From Leptospira semungkisensis (GTDB lineage Bacteria; Spirochaetota; Leptospiria; Leptospirales; Leptospiraceae), in NCBI RefSeq assembly GCF_004770055.1, contig NZ_RQEP01000005.1:1054001-1118000 (forward strand): a stretch of DNA of 64,000 bases, written 5' to 3'. Shown here one piece after another: positions 17,179 to 26,145 of this stretch; within the stretch, counting starts at the first letter, position 1, and the number at the start of each line of letters is the position of its first letter. The notes beneath the pieces were generated by a model. It did not search any database. It worked only from the letters and a program-made list of their open reading frames with translations, and was not told where the DNA came from. The position numbers were made by a program, and so were the translations under genes.

Positions 17179-18294
17179 GTGGTCGCTTTACAAAAGATTC
17201 GAAAAGAAAGAACGATTTCAAGGATAGCTGTCTTATTATTAGGCTCCGTAATTTATCTACAATCCTGCTCTAGTTTGCCCAGCGCGGACGGTTCTTCTCG
17301 CAGAAGAGGGTCCATTGATGCCGAGGATCTGATATTAAAGCAAACGGATGCTCCTCCTGCAGACCGTCACCTTCATGCGGAACATTATCCTGCTTCTAAT
17401 GAGAGAAGGCTAGATCTATTCAAATCCAGAGTAGAAGGCTTAGGCGGAGGCTATGTGGGAGTGGGTACGGATCAGAATCTTACCTTAATCGCATGGGCAA
17501 AAAGCGACTACGCCTATCTTTCCGATTTCGATCCAGTAACAGTCTCTATTAACCGAATCCATTTATACTTTTTAGAATTGGCTCCTAACTATGCTGAATT
17601 TGCAAAGCTCTGGGATCCTAAGAATAAAAAAGAAACTCTCTTGGTCTTGGAAAAGAAATTCTCCACCGATCCTGAATACCAAGTGATCTTGAAATCCTAT
17701 GAAATCGCTCTTCGTAAGGGAGGAGTGGCTCAGAGATTGGGAGATTTGCCAAAGATTTCCAAGGTATATCCTGCCTTTACATCTTTCCACAATGATACTA
17801 AGGACTATGAATTCCTTAGAAACATGGTATTGGAAGGTAGGATCTTGGCCGTAGATGGAAATCTTTTAGGGGACAAAACCTTGCATTCCGTTTCCGAAAA
17901 AGCAAAGGAATTGGGGATCCCTGTCCGCATTCTATACACTTCCAATGCTGAGGAATACTTTAGATATCCGGATGGAATGAAGAGTAATTTTCTGAATTTA
18001 TACGGTGATTCCAGGAGTATCGTAGTCAGGACTCTTACTAAGGGAGCAAAGATCTACGGATTTCCTGACGGAGAAATGTTCCCTAAAGAATTTCCTTTTC
18101 ACTATAATGTGCAATCATTAGATAATTTTAAAGTATGGCTGACTAAGTTAAATCCTGTATATACTACTTTGATCCTGAAGGCTCGCACTCCAGGAGTAAA
18201 AGGATTTTCGACGATAGAGGCTCTACCAACCGAAACAAGCAAGCCGAATGAGGCTACTGCTGCGGCAAATCAAAAGCCCGCAAATAAACAGTAA
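17179..18294 (+). CDS. conserved lipoprotein of unknown function
   Basis: 371 residues from a GTG start; AGAAAG upstream is a weak RBS. An N-terminal basic patch is followed by a hydrophobic signal and lipobox YLQSC, so the mature protein should be lipid-anchored. The rest is soluble: FKSRVEGLGGGYVGVGTDQN near residue 100, then a mixed alpha/beta domain with a central LRNMVLEGRILAVDGNLLG. This suggests a Rossmann-like or methyltransferase-like fold, but I see no SAM motif. It recalls a Leptospira lipoprotein family whose function I do not know. CapA-like lipoprotein follows after 45 bases, so the two are probably cotranscribed and may act together at the envelope. Confidence 0.7.
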   Translation: MVALQKIRKERTISRIAVLLLGSVIYLQSCSSLPSADGSSRRRGSIDAEDLILKQTDAPPADRHLHAEHYPASNERRLDLFKSRVEGLGGGYVGVGTDQNLTLIAWAKSDYAYLSDFDPVTVSINRIHLYFLELAPNYAEFAKLWDPKNKKETLLVLEKKFSTDPEYQVILKSYEIALRKGGVAQRLGDLPKISKVYPAFTSFHNDTKDYEFLRNMVLEGRILAVDGNLLGDKTLHSVSEKAKELGIPVRILYTSNAEEYFRYPDGMKSNFLNLYGDSRSIVVRTLTKGAKIYGFPDGEMFPKEFPFHYNVQSLDNFKVWLTKLNPVYTTLILKARTPGVKGFSTIEALPTETSKPNEATAAANQKPANKQ

Positions 18295-18339
18295 AAGTCG
18301 GCCGACAAAAAGATCCAAACAAAGAAAGCAAAGTCCGAA

Positions 18340-19479
18340 ATGAGAGATCCATTTTATAAAAATATAAAATTCCAAAAAATGATCCTTTGTTTCGGAATGC
18401 TTCTTCTTTCCGTTCCTTGTTCTCCTCAGAATATCCGATTTAGTTCTCCGAGCGAACCGGTGCGAATCGTGGCGGTGGGGGACATCATGTCCCACCAGAC
18501 CCAGATTGATTCTGCTTATAGTAAAGACTGTGATTGCTGGGACTTTTCCGGAGTATTTGATGAAGTTGCTTCTATGATCTCTGAGGCGGATCTTGCCGTT
18601 GGAAATTTGGAAACCACTTTGCCTGGAGACCCGAAGATGTATTCAGGTTATCCTCAGTTTGGAGCGCCGGATTCCTTAGCAAAAGCGATAAAAGATATAG
18701 GCTTCGATGTTCTTTCGACCGCAAACAATCATTCTTGCGATAAAGGAAAGATCGGAGTAGTTCGCACTCTTTCCGTTCTGGACCAGCTCGGCCTAAAACA
18801 TTTGGGCACCTACAAGGACCAGGACGAATATTCAAAAAATAGAATATTAAAGGTTTCGGTCGGAGATCTTTCCTTGGTTTTCTTGGATTATACGTACGGA
18901 ACCAACGGTCTGGAAATTCCTGCGGGAACTGTGATCAATTTGATCGATAAGGATTTGATTGCCTCGGACATAGCACTTGCTAAGAAATCCAAGCCCGATG
19001 CAATCATTGTGATGTATCACTATGGTACGGAATATCTGCATGAGCCCGATCCGTTCCAAGTGGAGATGGTCGACTTTGCATTTCAGTCCGGAGCGGATAT
19101 AGTTCTCGGAGGACATCCTCATACTCTGCAAAGATTCGGAAAGAAGACTTTAAAAGATAAATTCGGAATAGAGAAGGAGAGATTCTTCATTTATTCCTTG
19201 GGAAATTTCATCTCGGGCCAGGATAGAAGACACGTGGATGGAGGGATTATTCTCAAGTTCTCTCTTTCTAAAGATGGAGATAGATTAAATATCTCTGATA
19301 TAGGTTACGAACCTCTTTGGGTTTATATTGACCGAAGCGGATCTAAATCCAAGTTTCGACTTCTTCCTGTGAAAAAGTATCTGAACAACGACCAGGAAAG
19401 AAAGCTTCCTGAGGCATCCTTCCAAAGAATGAAACAGTTCTATAAAGATACTGTAGAAGTTTTAGGTCCAATTAAATAG
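18340..19479 (+). CDS. CapA-family metallophosphatase-fold lipoprotein
   Basis: 379 residues with a signal sequence and a spirochaetal lipobox (LLLSVPC). The PGA_cap / CapA metallophosphatase fold is clear from its metal ligands in order: GDIM, GNLE, ANNH, HYGTEY and GGHPHTLQ. In Bacillus CapA takes part in poly-gamma-glutamate capsule export. In other bacteria the same fold occurs without any capsule locus, and none is visible here. It probably acts on an envelope polymer or phosphoester at the membrane surface. The start codon has only a weak RBS. It follows another lipoprotein gene closely. Confidence 0.85.
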   Translation: MRDPFYKNIKFQKMILCFGMLLLSVPCSPQNIRFSSPSEPVRIVAVGDIMSHQTQIDSAYSKDCDCWDFSGVFDEVASMISEADLAVGNLETTLPGDPKMYSGYPQFGAPDSLAKAIKDIGFDVLSTANNHSCDKGKIGVVRTLSVLDQLGLKHLGTYKDQDEYSKNRILKVSVGDLSLVFLDYTYGTNGLEIPAGTVINLIDKDLIASDIALAKKSKPDAIIVMYHYGTEYLHEPDPFQVEMVDFAFQSGADIVLGGHPHTLQRFGKKTLKDKFGIEKERFFIYSLGNFISGQDRRHVDGGIILKFSLSKDGDRLNISDIGYEPLWVYIDRSGSKSKFRLLPVKKYLNNDQERKLPEASFQRMKQFYKDTVEVLGPIK

Positions 19480-19563
19480 ACAAGAGTCGGTGAAGGGGAG
19501 CAACCGCGAACCCAAGGTGGCCCGGTCCCACTAAGCAATAGTTGCCCAAATTTTTATTTCTGT

Positions 19564-19591
19564 TTGCCATTAAATAGTTCACTTTTAAAGT
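19564..19591 (+). promoter_or_regulatory. putative promoter of the OYE-family gene
   Basis: TTGCCA (19564-19569) and TAAAGT (19586-19591) with a 16-base spacer, 27 bases ahead of the start codon. Matches are 4/6 each, which is modest. It lies in the 139-base gap after capA, where a short GCAA-tag-TTGC hairpin followed by a T-rich stretch may end the preceding transcript. Confidence 0.35.
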
Positions 19592-19618
19592 ATTTTCTGT
19601 CTAAGAGTCGAGGAGCTT

Positions 19619-20722
19619 ATGAATCAGTTATATACGAAACATTTACTTGGAAAGAATTGGCTAAAAAATCGAGTCGTGATGAGTCCGATGACCAGATCGA
19701 GAGCCATCGGAAATATTCCGAATGATCTTATGGCGGAATATTATGCGCAGAGGGCAGGTGCCGGTCTGATCGTTACGGAAGGAACTTCTCCTTCGCCTAA
19801 CGGATTGGGTTATGCGCGCATTCCAGGAGTTTTTTCTCAAGAACAAGTCCAAGGTTGGAAGAAGGTGACTGACGCAGTTCACAAGAACGATGGACGTATC
19901 TTTGTGCAGATCATGCATACCGGACGTGTGGGAACTACTATCAATCTTCCCAAAGGAGCTGAAGTGCTGGCTCCTTCTGCAATCGAGATGAAAGGAACGA
20001 TTTGGACGGATGCAGAAGGCAGTCAACCTCATACCACTCCTAAGGAAATGTCTAAGGAAGATATCAAGAAGACTGTTCAAGAGTATGCGAACGCTGCTAA
20101 GCTTGCGACCGAAGCAGGTTTTGACGGTGTGGAATTACACGGAGCGAACGGTTATCTGATCGATCAGTTTATCAATCCTACTTCTAATCAAAGAACAGAC
20201 GAATACGGCGGAAGTCCAAGCAATCGAAATCGATTCGCTTTGGAAGTTGCAAAAGCTGTAGTAGAAGCGATCGGGCCGGACAAGGTGGCGATCCGAATTT
20301 CTCCTTATGGCGTGTTCAATGATTTAGGGATTTTTGATGAGATCAAAGAACAATACACCGAACTTGCTTCTTCTTTAGGTAAGCTTGGTTTGGTTTATAT
20401 TCATATTGTGGATCATTCTTCGATGGGAGCTCCGAAACCGGAAGCTTCGACTATCGAATCCATCCGTAAAGCGTACAAGGCTGGCAACGCGAATGGTACC
20501 TTTATTCTCTCAGGTGGTTATGATCCGGAGAGAGCTCATAAGGACCTGAGTTCAGGTGACGCAGATCTGATCGCTTTCGGCAAAAGTTTTATTTCTAATC
20601 CGGATCTAGTGACAAGATTAGAGAAGGGACTTGCTCTTGCGGAACCGGATGCTTCTACCTTTTATACTCCTGGAGAAAAGGGATATACCGACTATCCGGT
20701 AGCTTCGCTTTCTGGAGTTTAA
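19619..20722 (+). CDS. Old Yellow Enzyme-family NADH:flavin oxidoreductase / alkene reductase
   Basis: 367-residue FMN beta/alpha barrel. It begins with LKNRVVMSPMTRSRA, the OYE N-terminal signature. The substrate-binding pair His174 and Asn177 lies in ELHGANGYLIDQF, followed by the family motif RTDEYGGSPSNRNRF, and the phosphate-binding end has ILSGGY and LIAFGKSFISNPDL. Members reduce activated C=C bonds of enones, maleimides and nitro compounds with NAD(P)H. The NemA/XenA-like group is closest. RBS GAGGAG precedes the ATG. It stands alone, ends in a strong bidirectional terminator and has its own putative promoter, so it is probably a monocistronic detoxification gene. Confidence 0.93.
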   Translation: MNQLYTKHLLGKNWLKNRVVMSPMTRSRAIGNIPNDLMAEYYAQRAGAGLIVTEGTSPSPNGLGYARIPGVFSQEQVQGWKKVTDAVHKNDGRIFVQIMHTGRVGTTINLPKGAEVLAPSAIEMKGTIWTDAEGSQPHTTPKEMSKEDIKKTVQEYANAAKLATEAGFDGVELHGANGYLIDQFINPTSNQRTDEYGGSPSNRNRFALEVAKAVVEAIGPDKVAIRISPYGVFNDLGIFDEIKEQYTELASSLGKLGLVYIHIVDHSSMGAPKPEASTIESIRKAYKAGNANGTFILSGGYDPERAHKDLSSGDADLIAFGKSFISNPDLVTRLEKGLALAEPDASTFYTPGEKGYTDYPVASLSGV

Positions 20723-20801
20723 GAACGATTTCCATCCGCATGGATTGCAAGTGGAGTAAAACGAATTTTCGTTTGCGTAGATAGCAAATGGAGAAAAATC
20801 A

Positions 20802-20832
20802 AAAGGCCGGGTGAAAATCCGGCCTTTCTTTT
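20802..20832. terminator. strong bidirectional Rho-independent terminator
   Basis: 9-bp stem AAAGGCCGG / CCGGCCTTT with an 8-base loop, followed by CTTTTT on the plus strand and preceded by an A-rich tract that gives a T-rich tail on the minus strand. It serves both the OYE gene and the converging SH3 gene. Confidence 0.9.
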
Positions 20833-20887
20833 TAAATATCAATTTTTTATAATATATCTTCGGTTTGAAATCTATTCTTCGGCAGAA

Positions 20888-21964
20888 TTAGCAGGCGTCT
20901 CCGGCTCCTCTAAGAAGTAGCTGTAGAGTTCCGTTTCTCAATTCATAGAGAGAATGTATGGAGGAATCGTATCCAATATCTGTGAATAATAGAATGGGAG
21001 TTGGATCTTCTTCTCTAAAGATGACTCCGATCAAATGATAGGAACCGCCGTAAAATCCCAATTCCTCAGTCAGTTTTTCGGATTTTTCATAGGAGACTAG
21101 GATGCGATCCGCACCGGATTTTCTCCCGAGTAGATATAAGTATCTTCTCTCCGCACCTTTGGAATGATAAGCGATTCTTCCGGAGATAAATGTCTCTTTC
21201 TTAGATGTCTTGAACAAATAGACTTCTTCGATAGTAGAATGAAGCCATTCTGTTTCTGGATATCCTTTAGCCTTCCAGATCGTTTCGGCTAAATTCTTAA
21301 AGAGAGTATAATCGGTATCTGTCTTTGCTAGTTCTTGCAGATGAACGGATTGTAAAGAGAGATCGGGGGAATATACGAGCCAATCCTTCTTTGCAGTGAT
21401 TGGTACCGAAGGTTTTACTTTCAATGCGGGGAATTCTTGGCAACCGTATGTGGTCGATGCGGAAGCAGTAAAGGAAGGACCCTTTTCTCCTTCTAACAGT
21501 GCGACAGAAGGAAGTGCAGAATTCACTCCGCTTCGGAACTTATAATCGAATTCGTATTCGTCTTTGGCTTCCTGCCAACCGTTCTTGCTGAAGAATGCAA
21601 GAGGCACAAAGATTGGAAGATCTTTTGGATCGTATCCGGACCAGACAAAGCCGATGAGTTTGTATTCATCCAATGTATCCGGCGGAGTGAGTCCCAAATA
21701 CTTTCTGGAAACGAAACCTACTTTGCCATCCTCAGTCTTGATCTTGGTCCACTCTGTCGTATTACTTGCGTTATCCGTTTGGATACGGACTCGATTTCCC
21801 CTATTTAGGGTAAAGACCACTTTTCCTGTTTCCGGTGTTTCTCGAACATTCAGAACTCCGGAGGTGATCAGCACATAGTGATAAGGGTCCGAGGGTTGTC
21901 CCTGGATCGAACCATAAACATAGATTAATAAGAGTAATGCGAGCAGCCTAAGTTTGGAAAGCAT
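20888..21964 (-). CDS. secreted SH3-domain protein
   Basis: 358 residues with a signal peptide (LLALLLLIYVYGSIQG). A bacterial SH3 domain at about residues 30-90 reads SGVLNVRETPETGKVVFTLNRGNRVRI ... WTKIKTEDGKVGFVSRKYLG (quoted in parts), the standard SH3b pattern. The remaining ~260 residues form a beta-rich region with three cysteines in the quoted spans I can see (GCQEFPALK and the final GDAC), and no recognised enzyme motif. Location is periplasmic or outer surface. SH3b domains often bind peptidoglycan, so a wall-associated role is likely but unproven. The terminator at 20802 ends its transcript. Confidence 0.7.
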   Translation of the reverse strand: MLSKLRLLALLLLIYVYGSIQGQPSDPYHYVLITSGVLNVRETPETGKVVFTLNRGNRVRIQTDNASNTTEWTKIKTEDGKVGFVSRKYLGLTPPDTLDEYKLIGFVWSGYDPKDLPIFVPLAFFSKNGWQEAKDEYEFDYKFRSGVNSALPSVALLEGEKGPSFTASASTTYGCQEFPALKVKPSVPITAKKDWLVYSPDLSLQSVHLQELAKTDTDYTLFKNLAETIWKAKGYPETEWLHSTIEEVYLFKTSKKETFISGRIAYHSKGAERRYLYLLGRKSGADRILVSYEKSEKLTEELGFYGGSYHLIGVIFREEDPTPILLFTDIGYDSSIHSLYELRNGTLQLLLRGAGDAC

Positions 21965-22085
21965 TGCTTACCAAAGAATCATGCTCAAGTTGCGACTCGC
22001 AAGCTTTTTTATTAAGCGAAAAGATTATAAGACTCTCTGACCCGACATGCGGGGAGCTTTAGAAATGTGGAATGTAAGTCCCCGA

Positions 22086-22610
22086 TCAGTCTTGGATCAG
22101 TCTTTCTATTGTTTTCTCAGATAGCTGTTTCATACGAATATCTTTGGTGGAAAGATCTTCGATGGATTTCCGGAAGTTGTCCGGACTCTTCAGCATTCCG
22201 ACAGATAGCACGTTTTCGGATTCTACTTCGAATTTACGGATAGAATCCATGATTTGGTCCTTCTTCACTTGGACCTGTGCACGTACCTGTTCTAAGTCTT
22301 GTTTCGGATTTTCTACTAATTCGCGAAACAGAGGAGTGTCGCCAAAAAGAATATTGATTAGATCATCTTTTGGTACATTCCCTTCGCTCAGGACTCCGAG
22401 TTTCATTTGTTCCTTGGAAAGTTCTTCCTGAAGATTCGCCAAAGTCTCTTGGACTTTGAGGTATCTAGAAGTCAAACCGCTAGAAAACTCGGTTTTGTCG
22501 GTCGCATTCTGGGCTTCTGAGGGTACTCCCGTTCTTCCAGGAACGGAAGATCTCTTTTCGCGGAGAAGTTTCTCGGCTGAGGAGACTAGATTCGTTAGTT
22601 GAACGTCCAT
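22086..22610 (-). CDS. coiled-coil cytoplasmic protein of unknown function
   Basis: 174 residues, strongly charged, with no signal peptide, membrane segment or cysteine. Residues ~45-80 (RYLKVQETLANLQEELSKEQMK) and ~105-140 (DLEQVRAQVQVKKDQIMDSIRK) look like coiled-coil helices separated by a short DDLINILFGDTPLFREL segment. A strong RBS, GGAGGG, sits nine bases before the ATG, which supports expression. I do not recognise the family; the size and architecture would fit a chaperone or adaptor. It lies between two secreted-protein genes with no obvious functional link. Confidence 0.6.
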   Translation of the reverse strand: MDVQLTNLVSSAEKLLREKRSSVPGRTGVPSEAQNATDKTEFSSGLTSRYLKVQETLANLQEELSKEQMKLGVLSEGNVPKDDLINILFGDTPLFRELVENPKQDLEQVRAQVQVKKDQIMDSIRKFEVESENVLSVGMLKSPDNFRKSIEDLSTKDIRMKQLSEKTIERLIQD

Positions 22611-22971
22611 GTTCTTTACCCTCCTTTCGGTGTATCCGGCGACTGCTCGGAAAATCGGTCGATAAGTCCGATTCTTCTTTTTTCAGAGCCTTTATGTCGC
22701 ATCTAAACGGTTACTCCGCAGGTATATCTGTACTAAGTATCGGAAAAACTCTCGAGGACCAATGAATTTTTTTTGCCTGGCCTCGGTTTTTGTAAAAAAA
22801 ATTCCGAAATATTCAGGATGGCCTAAAGCCGGCAATCTTCCGATCCGAACCGGTTTGGGGTCTGAACGAACCCTTGACTAAATTTCGGCGATCTTGAATA
22901 TGAAAAAAATTATTACCTGGAAGGAATGTCTTCGGAAGGGGAAGGAACATTTCAGTTTACGGAGTTTGAAG
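22611..22971. other. 361-base intergenic region between divergent genes
   Basis: Contains the leaders of two divergent genes. A -35-like TTGACT at 22874-22879 is the only promoter element I would note, with no convincing -10 at the right distance. An open frame from 22894 would lengthen the next gene but has no RBS. There are several poly-T/poly-A tracts (22767-22803). No RNA gene or repeat is seen. Confidence 0.4.
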
Positions 22972-23496
22972 ATGACAAAACAATCTTTCGGCGTGAAAGC
23001 CGTTGCGATCCTTATTTTTCTTACGAGCCTTTTCTCTACCGAGATCTTTGCAGAAGAGGACGCTCAATTTATCCAACCGGACGATTTCTTCGTTACTAGA
23101 GAAGATTTTACGGATCAAACGTACATTAACGTGTTTCTTGCGAAAGAGATCACTGCTGCTTCTGTGACTAAGACCAAGGGAGAAGGGGAATTCCTACAAG
23201 TTACGAACGGTAAGAAGTTCTGGACCAAGTATTTTTATCTCACTCGCCTAGCTACCGAAAAGGATCTTAAATTAGGAATGAACGTGATCATGTTCGATAT
23301 GGGCACCGATGACGGATACCGCTCTCCTGAGACTAAGGATGAAGCTAGAACAGGAAGCTGGTTCATGGCGAGAGTCACGGATCTTTCGGATCTGTTCAAG
23401 GGAATGATCACTGTTTCCGGCGGTTACAAGATCCAGTTGAGTAACGTTAGGGTCATTCTTCCAAAAGCTACCGTAACTCCTAAAGGCGCAAAATAA
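22972..23496 (+). CDS. exported protein of unknown function
   Basis: 175 residues from the ATG at 22972, chosen because GGAG lies nine bases upstream and a clean signal peptide follows directly (MTKQSFGVKAVAILIFLTSL, cleavage after EIFA). An ATG 78 bases upstream would bury the signal peptide. The mature protein of ~147 residues is soluble and starts EEDAQFIQPDDFFVTREDF, with FWTKYFYLTRLATEKDL in the middle and a beta-rich end. No motif is recognised and it contains no cysteine. It reads like a conserved leptospiral periplasmic protein. It ends before a bidirectional terminator shared with the LptF/G-type gene. Confidence 0.65.
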   Translation: MTKQSFGVKAVAILIFLTSLFSTEIFAEEDAQFIQPDDFFVTREDFTDQTYINVFLAKEITAASVTKTKGEGEFLQVTNGKKFWTKYFYLTRLATEKDLKLGMNVIMFDMGTDDGYRSPETKDEARTGSWFMARVTDLSDLFKGMITVSGGYKIQLSNVRVILPKATVTPKGAK

Positions 23497-23524
23497 GATA
23501 TTTTCTGATTGCGGTCTTAAAAAG

Positions 23525-23550
23525 AAAAGCCTCCATTCGGAGGCTTTTTT
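23525..23550. terminator. bidirectional Rho-independent terminator
   Basis: 10-bp stem AAAAGCCTCC / GGAGGCTTTT, 4-base loop ATTC, and a T-run to 23550. The A-rich left side gives a T-tail on the minus strand too. It sits between convergent stops. Confidence 0.9.
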
Positions 23551-23563
23551 ATATTCTAAAAAT

Positions 23564-24721
23564 TTAAAGCTTCATTCTCTTATAAACAATATAGAGAACA
23601 GAGAGAAAGATTGCAGGTGTGATCCAGGTAGCGAGCCAAGCGGGAATGAGTCCGTTTTCTCCCACTGATTTGAAGGAAGGGTTCATGATCAGATATACAA
23701 GCGCGACTATGATACTGACTCCTAAGGAAGCGACCACCGCCATTCTTTTGGTAAAATATCCGCTCACGCAACCTACTAAGGTAACCACTACAATAAAGAA
23801 AGGATTCGCAAAGAGGGAATGTTTTGCGATATCCACATCTCCGTAAGAAAGTCCTTTTTTTAATCTGCTTTCTTTTTCTTCCAAGAGCTCGAATAGATTC
23901 ATCTCCTCGACGGAGCCTTTGGGTTTTTTGAAGTATTCTGGCTTTTCTGGAAGATAGTATTCCTTCTCCGTATACTTCTTTACGTAAGTAAGATTCAGAT
24001 CGTCTATCTTAGTCTCTTCTACATTCGTTAGGATCCAAATATCTCTGGCTGGATCATACTTTGCCTTTTGAGAAACCAAGAGGAAATCCGGAGTTTGGTC
24101 CGGATTCAATTTGATATAGTTGAATCCTCCTTTGATCTCCTCGTCCTTCGGGTCATAGTAATATATATAATAAAAACCTTCTTTTCCTTTGAAGTGGAAT
24201 TGGTAGACGACTCCTGAGAGGTTGGTTCCGCTTCCTTCCTTAAGAAGTTTATGCTCCTCGTTTGCCTTTGCGTTCATAGGAGCCACTGCGAGCTGGGTAA
24301 AGAAGAAGACCCCGACCCAGAGCATACAACTGAAGGCAATGATGGGAGCGACTATCCTACGAAAAGAAACTCCTGCAGACATCATCGCAACGATCTCCTT
24401 GTTCGCGGAGAATTGCCCGAGGGTGAAAGATACTGCGAATAATGCGGATAAGTTGACCGAGTAATTTACCGCTATGTCCGGGATGGAATAGAGTATGTAC
24501 AGCCAAGCATGAAATTTCGGTGCCTTGGTGGCCTTGAGATCATTGCTGATATCGTTGAACTTCATCATCAAGGCAAGAAAGGTGATTGCGATGAATGTCC
24601 CGATAAAGGTCTTGATGAATTCCGAAAATAGGTATCTGTCCAAGATCTTAGGCGGAAAAAATTCCTCCTTTATCTTTTGCAGAAGTTCTTTGGGGCGAAT
24701 TTGCTCCAGCTTGAATTGCAT
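23564..24721 (-). CDS. LptF/LptG (YjgP/YjgQ)-family permease
   Basis: About 385 residues. Domain order matches the LPS-export permeases: N-terminal KILDRYLFSEFIKTFIGTF (the DRYLxxxF entry helix), two more helices with LGQFSANKEIVAMMSAGVS (the conserved coupling helix for the LptB ATPase), a periplasmic jelly-roll at ~150-290, and three C-terminal helices. In the LptB2FG complex two such proteins extract LPS from the inner membrane and feed it to LptC. Only one is present here; its partner and LptB are elsewhere. I prefer the ATG at 24721 (MQFKLEQ) to a TTG at 24736, though the RBS AAAGGG is close to it. F and G cannot be told apart from sequence alone. Confidence 0.88.
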   Translation of the reverse strand: MQFKLEQIRPKELLQKIKEEFFPPKILDRYLFSEFIKTFIGTFIAITFLALMMKFNDISNDLKATKAPKFHAWLYILYSIPDIAVNYSVNLSALFAVSFTLGQFSANKEIVAMMSAGVSFRRIVAPIIAFSCMLWVGVFFFTQLAVAPMNAKANEEHKLLKEGSGTNLSGVVYQFHFKGKEGFYYIYYYDPKDEEIKGGFNYIKLNPDQTPDFLLVSQKAKYDPARDIWILTNVEETKIDDLNLTYVKKYTEKEYYLPEKPEYFKKPKGSVEEMNLFELLEEKESRLKKGLSYGDVDIAKHSLFANPFFIVVVTLVGCVSGYFTKRMAVVASLGVSIIVALVYLIMNPSFKSVGENGLIPAWLATWITPAIFLSVLYIVYKRMKL

Positions 24722-24879
24722 AATCCCTTTGTCCAATTTTCGGAGTAGTTCGGATTCCTTCGATCTATTTTAGGGGGTCCAGTTTACGTCCCTTTATGGA
24801 AATAGAAGGGTCGGGCTCTTTATTTCGGTTGACTGCAAGGAGCAAGGCGAGAAGATTCCTCGGTTACCAGGAGGAGACC

Positions 24880-25353
24880 ATGAAAAAAAGCATTCTTTCG
24901 CTCGTAATCTTCACTACCCTTATTCTCGCATCTTCGGTCGCGGCCGAAAAAAGCACCGAGGACTATATCAAGTCCCTGTCCAGCGGATCCGACCAAGATA
25001 AGATCGAAGCCGCCAATTATTTGGGATCTAAAAAAGAAAAATCCGCAATCCCTGAACTAATCAATTTGCTGAACCGCTCGAACGACTCGAAAGTCGCAGT
25101 TCCTGCGGAGATCGCTCTCGGTCTAATTGCAGAGCCAGGCGACGCAACGATCGCGCTTAAGAACAAGATTATCAGCTCCGACAGCGGAGACATCGTGTAT
25201 ACTGCGTTAGCTGCTCTTCTGAATATCGTGATCAAAAGCGAGAAGGTCGAGGACGCAACGAGAGAAGCAGTCGAGTTTGCGGATAAGAACCGTAGATCCG
25301 ACGAGTTCGTAGCGGATTTCCTGAACGTTCTGAACAAGAAATTAAAAGGTTAA
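24880..25353 (+). CDS. exported HEAT-repeat protein
   Basis: 157 residues from the ATG at 24880, preceded by a strong RBS (AGGAGGAG). A signal peptide follows (KKSILSLVIFTTLILASSVAA). The mature part is helical, with HEAT-type repeats: KIEAANYLGSKKEKSAIPEL, then VAVPAEIALGLIAEPGDATI, then VYTALAALLNIVIKS. Such repeats make protein-binding scaffolds. It would be periplasmic. A -35-like TTGACT is at 24829-24834. MoeB/ThiF-type gene follows after 12 bases, so the two are probably one transcript, though a periplasmic scaffold and a cytoplasmic adenylyltransferase have no obvious shared job. Confidence 0.75.
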   Translation: MKKSILSLVIFTTLILASSVAAEKSTEDYIKSLSSGSDQDKIEAANYLGSKKEKSAIPELINLLNRSNDSKVAVPAEIALGLIAEPGDATIALKNKIISSDSGDIVYTALAALLNIVIKSEKVEDATREAVEFADKNRRSDEFVADFLNVLNKKLKG

Positions 25354-25365
25354 TCTTCTCTTCGG

Positions 25366-26145
25366 ATGTTGAGTCCGGAAGAACTCAGTCGCTATTCTAG
25401 AAATATTCTCTTAAACGAAGTTAAGAGAAGTGGTCAAGAGCGACTTAAAAATTCAATTGTGACCATCGTAGGAGCCGGCGGACTAGGATCGCCGGCTTTG
25501 TTGTATCTGGCCGCTGCGGGCGTCGGAAAGATCCGTGTTATAGATTCAGATACTGTAGATACCACCAATCTACAAAGACAGATCATTTACAAACATTCAG
25601 ATATAGGCCAGCCTAAGGCAATCGCTGCGGCAAAGAATGCATCTTCTCTCAATCCATATATTTCGGTAGAAGGGATTCAGGCCAGGATCTCTCGGGAGAA
25701 TGCTTCCGATCTATTGAAAGGTTCCGATCTGGTATTAGAAGGTTCGGATAATTTCGAGACCAAGTTTTTGATCAACGATATCTGTATTCAGGAAAAGATC
25801 CCGTATATCACCGCAGGAGTCTTGAGATTCGAAGGAATGGTGATGGGAATTCGTCCGGGAGAAGATGCTTGTTTTCGTTGTATTTACGAGGAGTCTCCTG
25901 CTCCGGAACATGTGCCTTCTTGCGCTGATGCTGGAGTGATCGGGAGCATGGCCGGAATGATCGGTACAATCCAAGCCACTGAGAGTATTCAATTTTTATT
26001 AAATACGGAAGATAGTAGATCCGGGCTTTTCGGGAAAATATTGCAGGTGGATTCTAAATCTATGGAGTTCCGAACAATTCCTATTTGCAAGAGAGAAGAT
26101 TGCGAAGCATGTTCTTTGCTTATTGCAAAGAAACTGACCGTTTAA
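25366..26145 (+). CDS. MoeB/ThiF-family E1-like adenylyltransferase
   Basis: 259 residues. The nucleotide-binding turn is GAGGLGS (36-42), the activating DSDTVDTTNLQRQ follows, and the zinc site is formed by Cys169-x2-Cys172 and Cys246-x2-Cys249, the MoeB arrangement. Cys186, in HVPSCADAG, lines up with the conserved cysteine after the first zinc pair in this family. The protein adenylates the C-terminal glycine of a ubiquitin-like sulfur carrier (MoaD or ThiS). There is no rhodanese domain. The carrier gene is not in the window, so molybdopterin and thiamine pathways cannot be separated. Its last 26 bases overlap the 3' end of the opposite paralogue gene. Confidence 0.9.
   Translation: MLSPEELSRYSRNILLNEVKRSGQERLKNSIVTIVGAGGLGSPALLYLAAAGVGKIRVIDSDTVDTTNLQRQIIYKHSDIGQPKAIAAAKNASSLNPYISVEGIQARISRENASDLLKGSDLVLEGSDNFETKFLINDICIQEKIPYITAGVLRFEGMVMGIRPGEDACFRCIYEESPAPEHVPSCADAGVIGSMAGMIGTIQATESIQFLLNTEDSRSGLFGKILQVDSKSMEFRTIPICKREDCEACSLLIAKKLTV

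Noticed and set aside
19480..19618. Possible small RNA or riboswitch between capA-like and OYE genes
   Set aside because: GC-rich GGTGGCCCGGTCCCAC looked structured, but I could not fold a known RNA class; only a weak hairpin with T-rich tail remains.
21990..22010. TTGCG-act-CGCAA hairpin with T-run on the plus strand
   Set aside because: It terminates in the wrong direction for the flanking minus-strand genes; at most an antisense terminator.
22894..22971. Upstream extension of the exported protein at 22972
   Set aside because: It would put 26 charged residues before a clean signal peptide and lacks an RBS.
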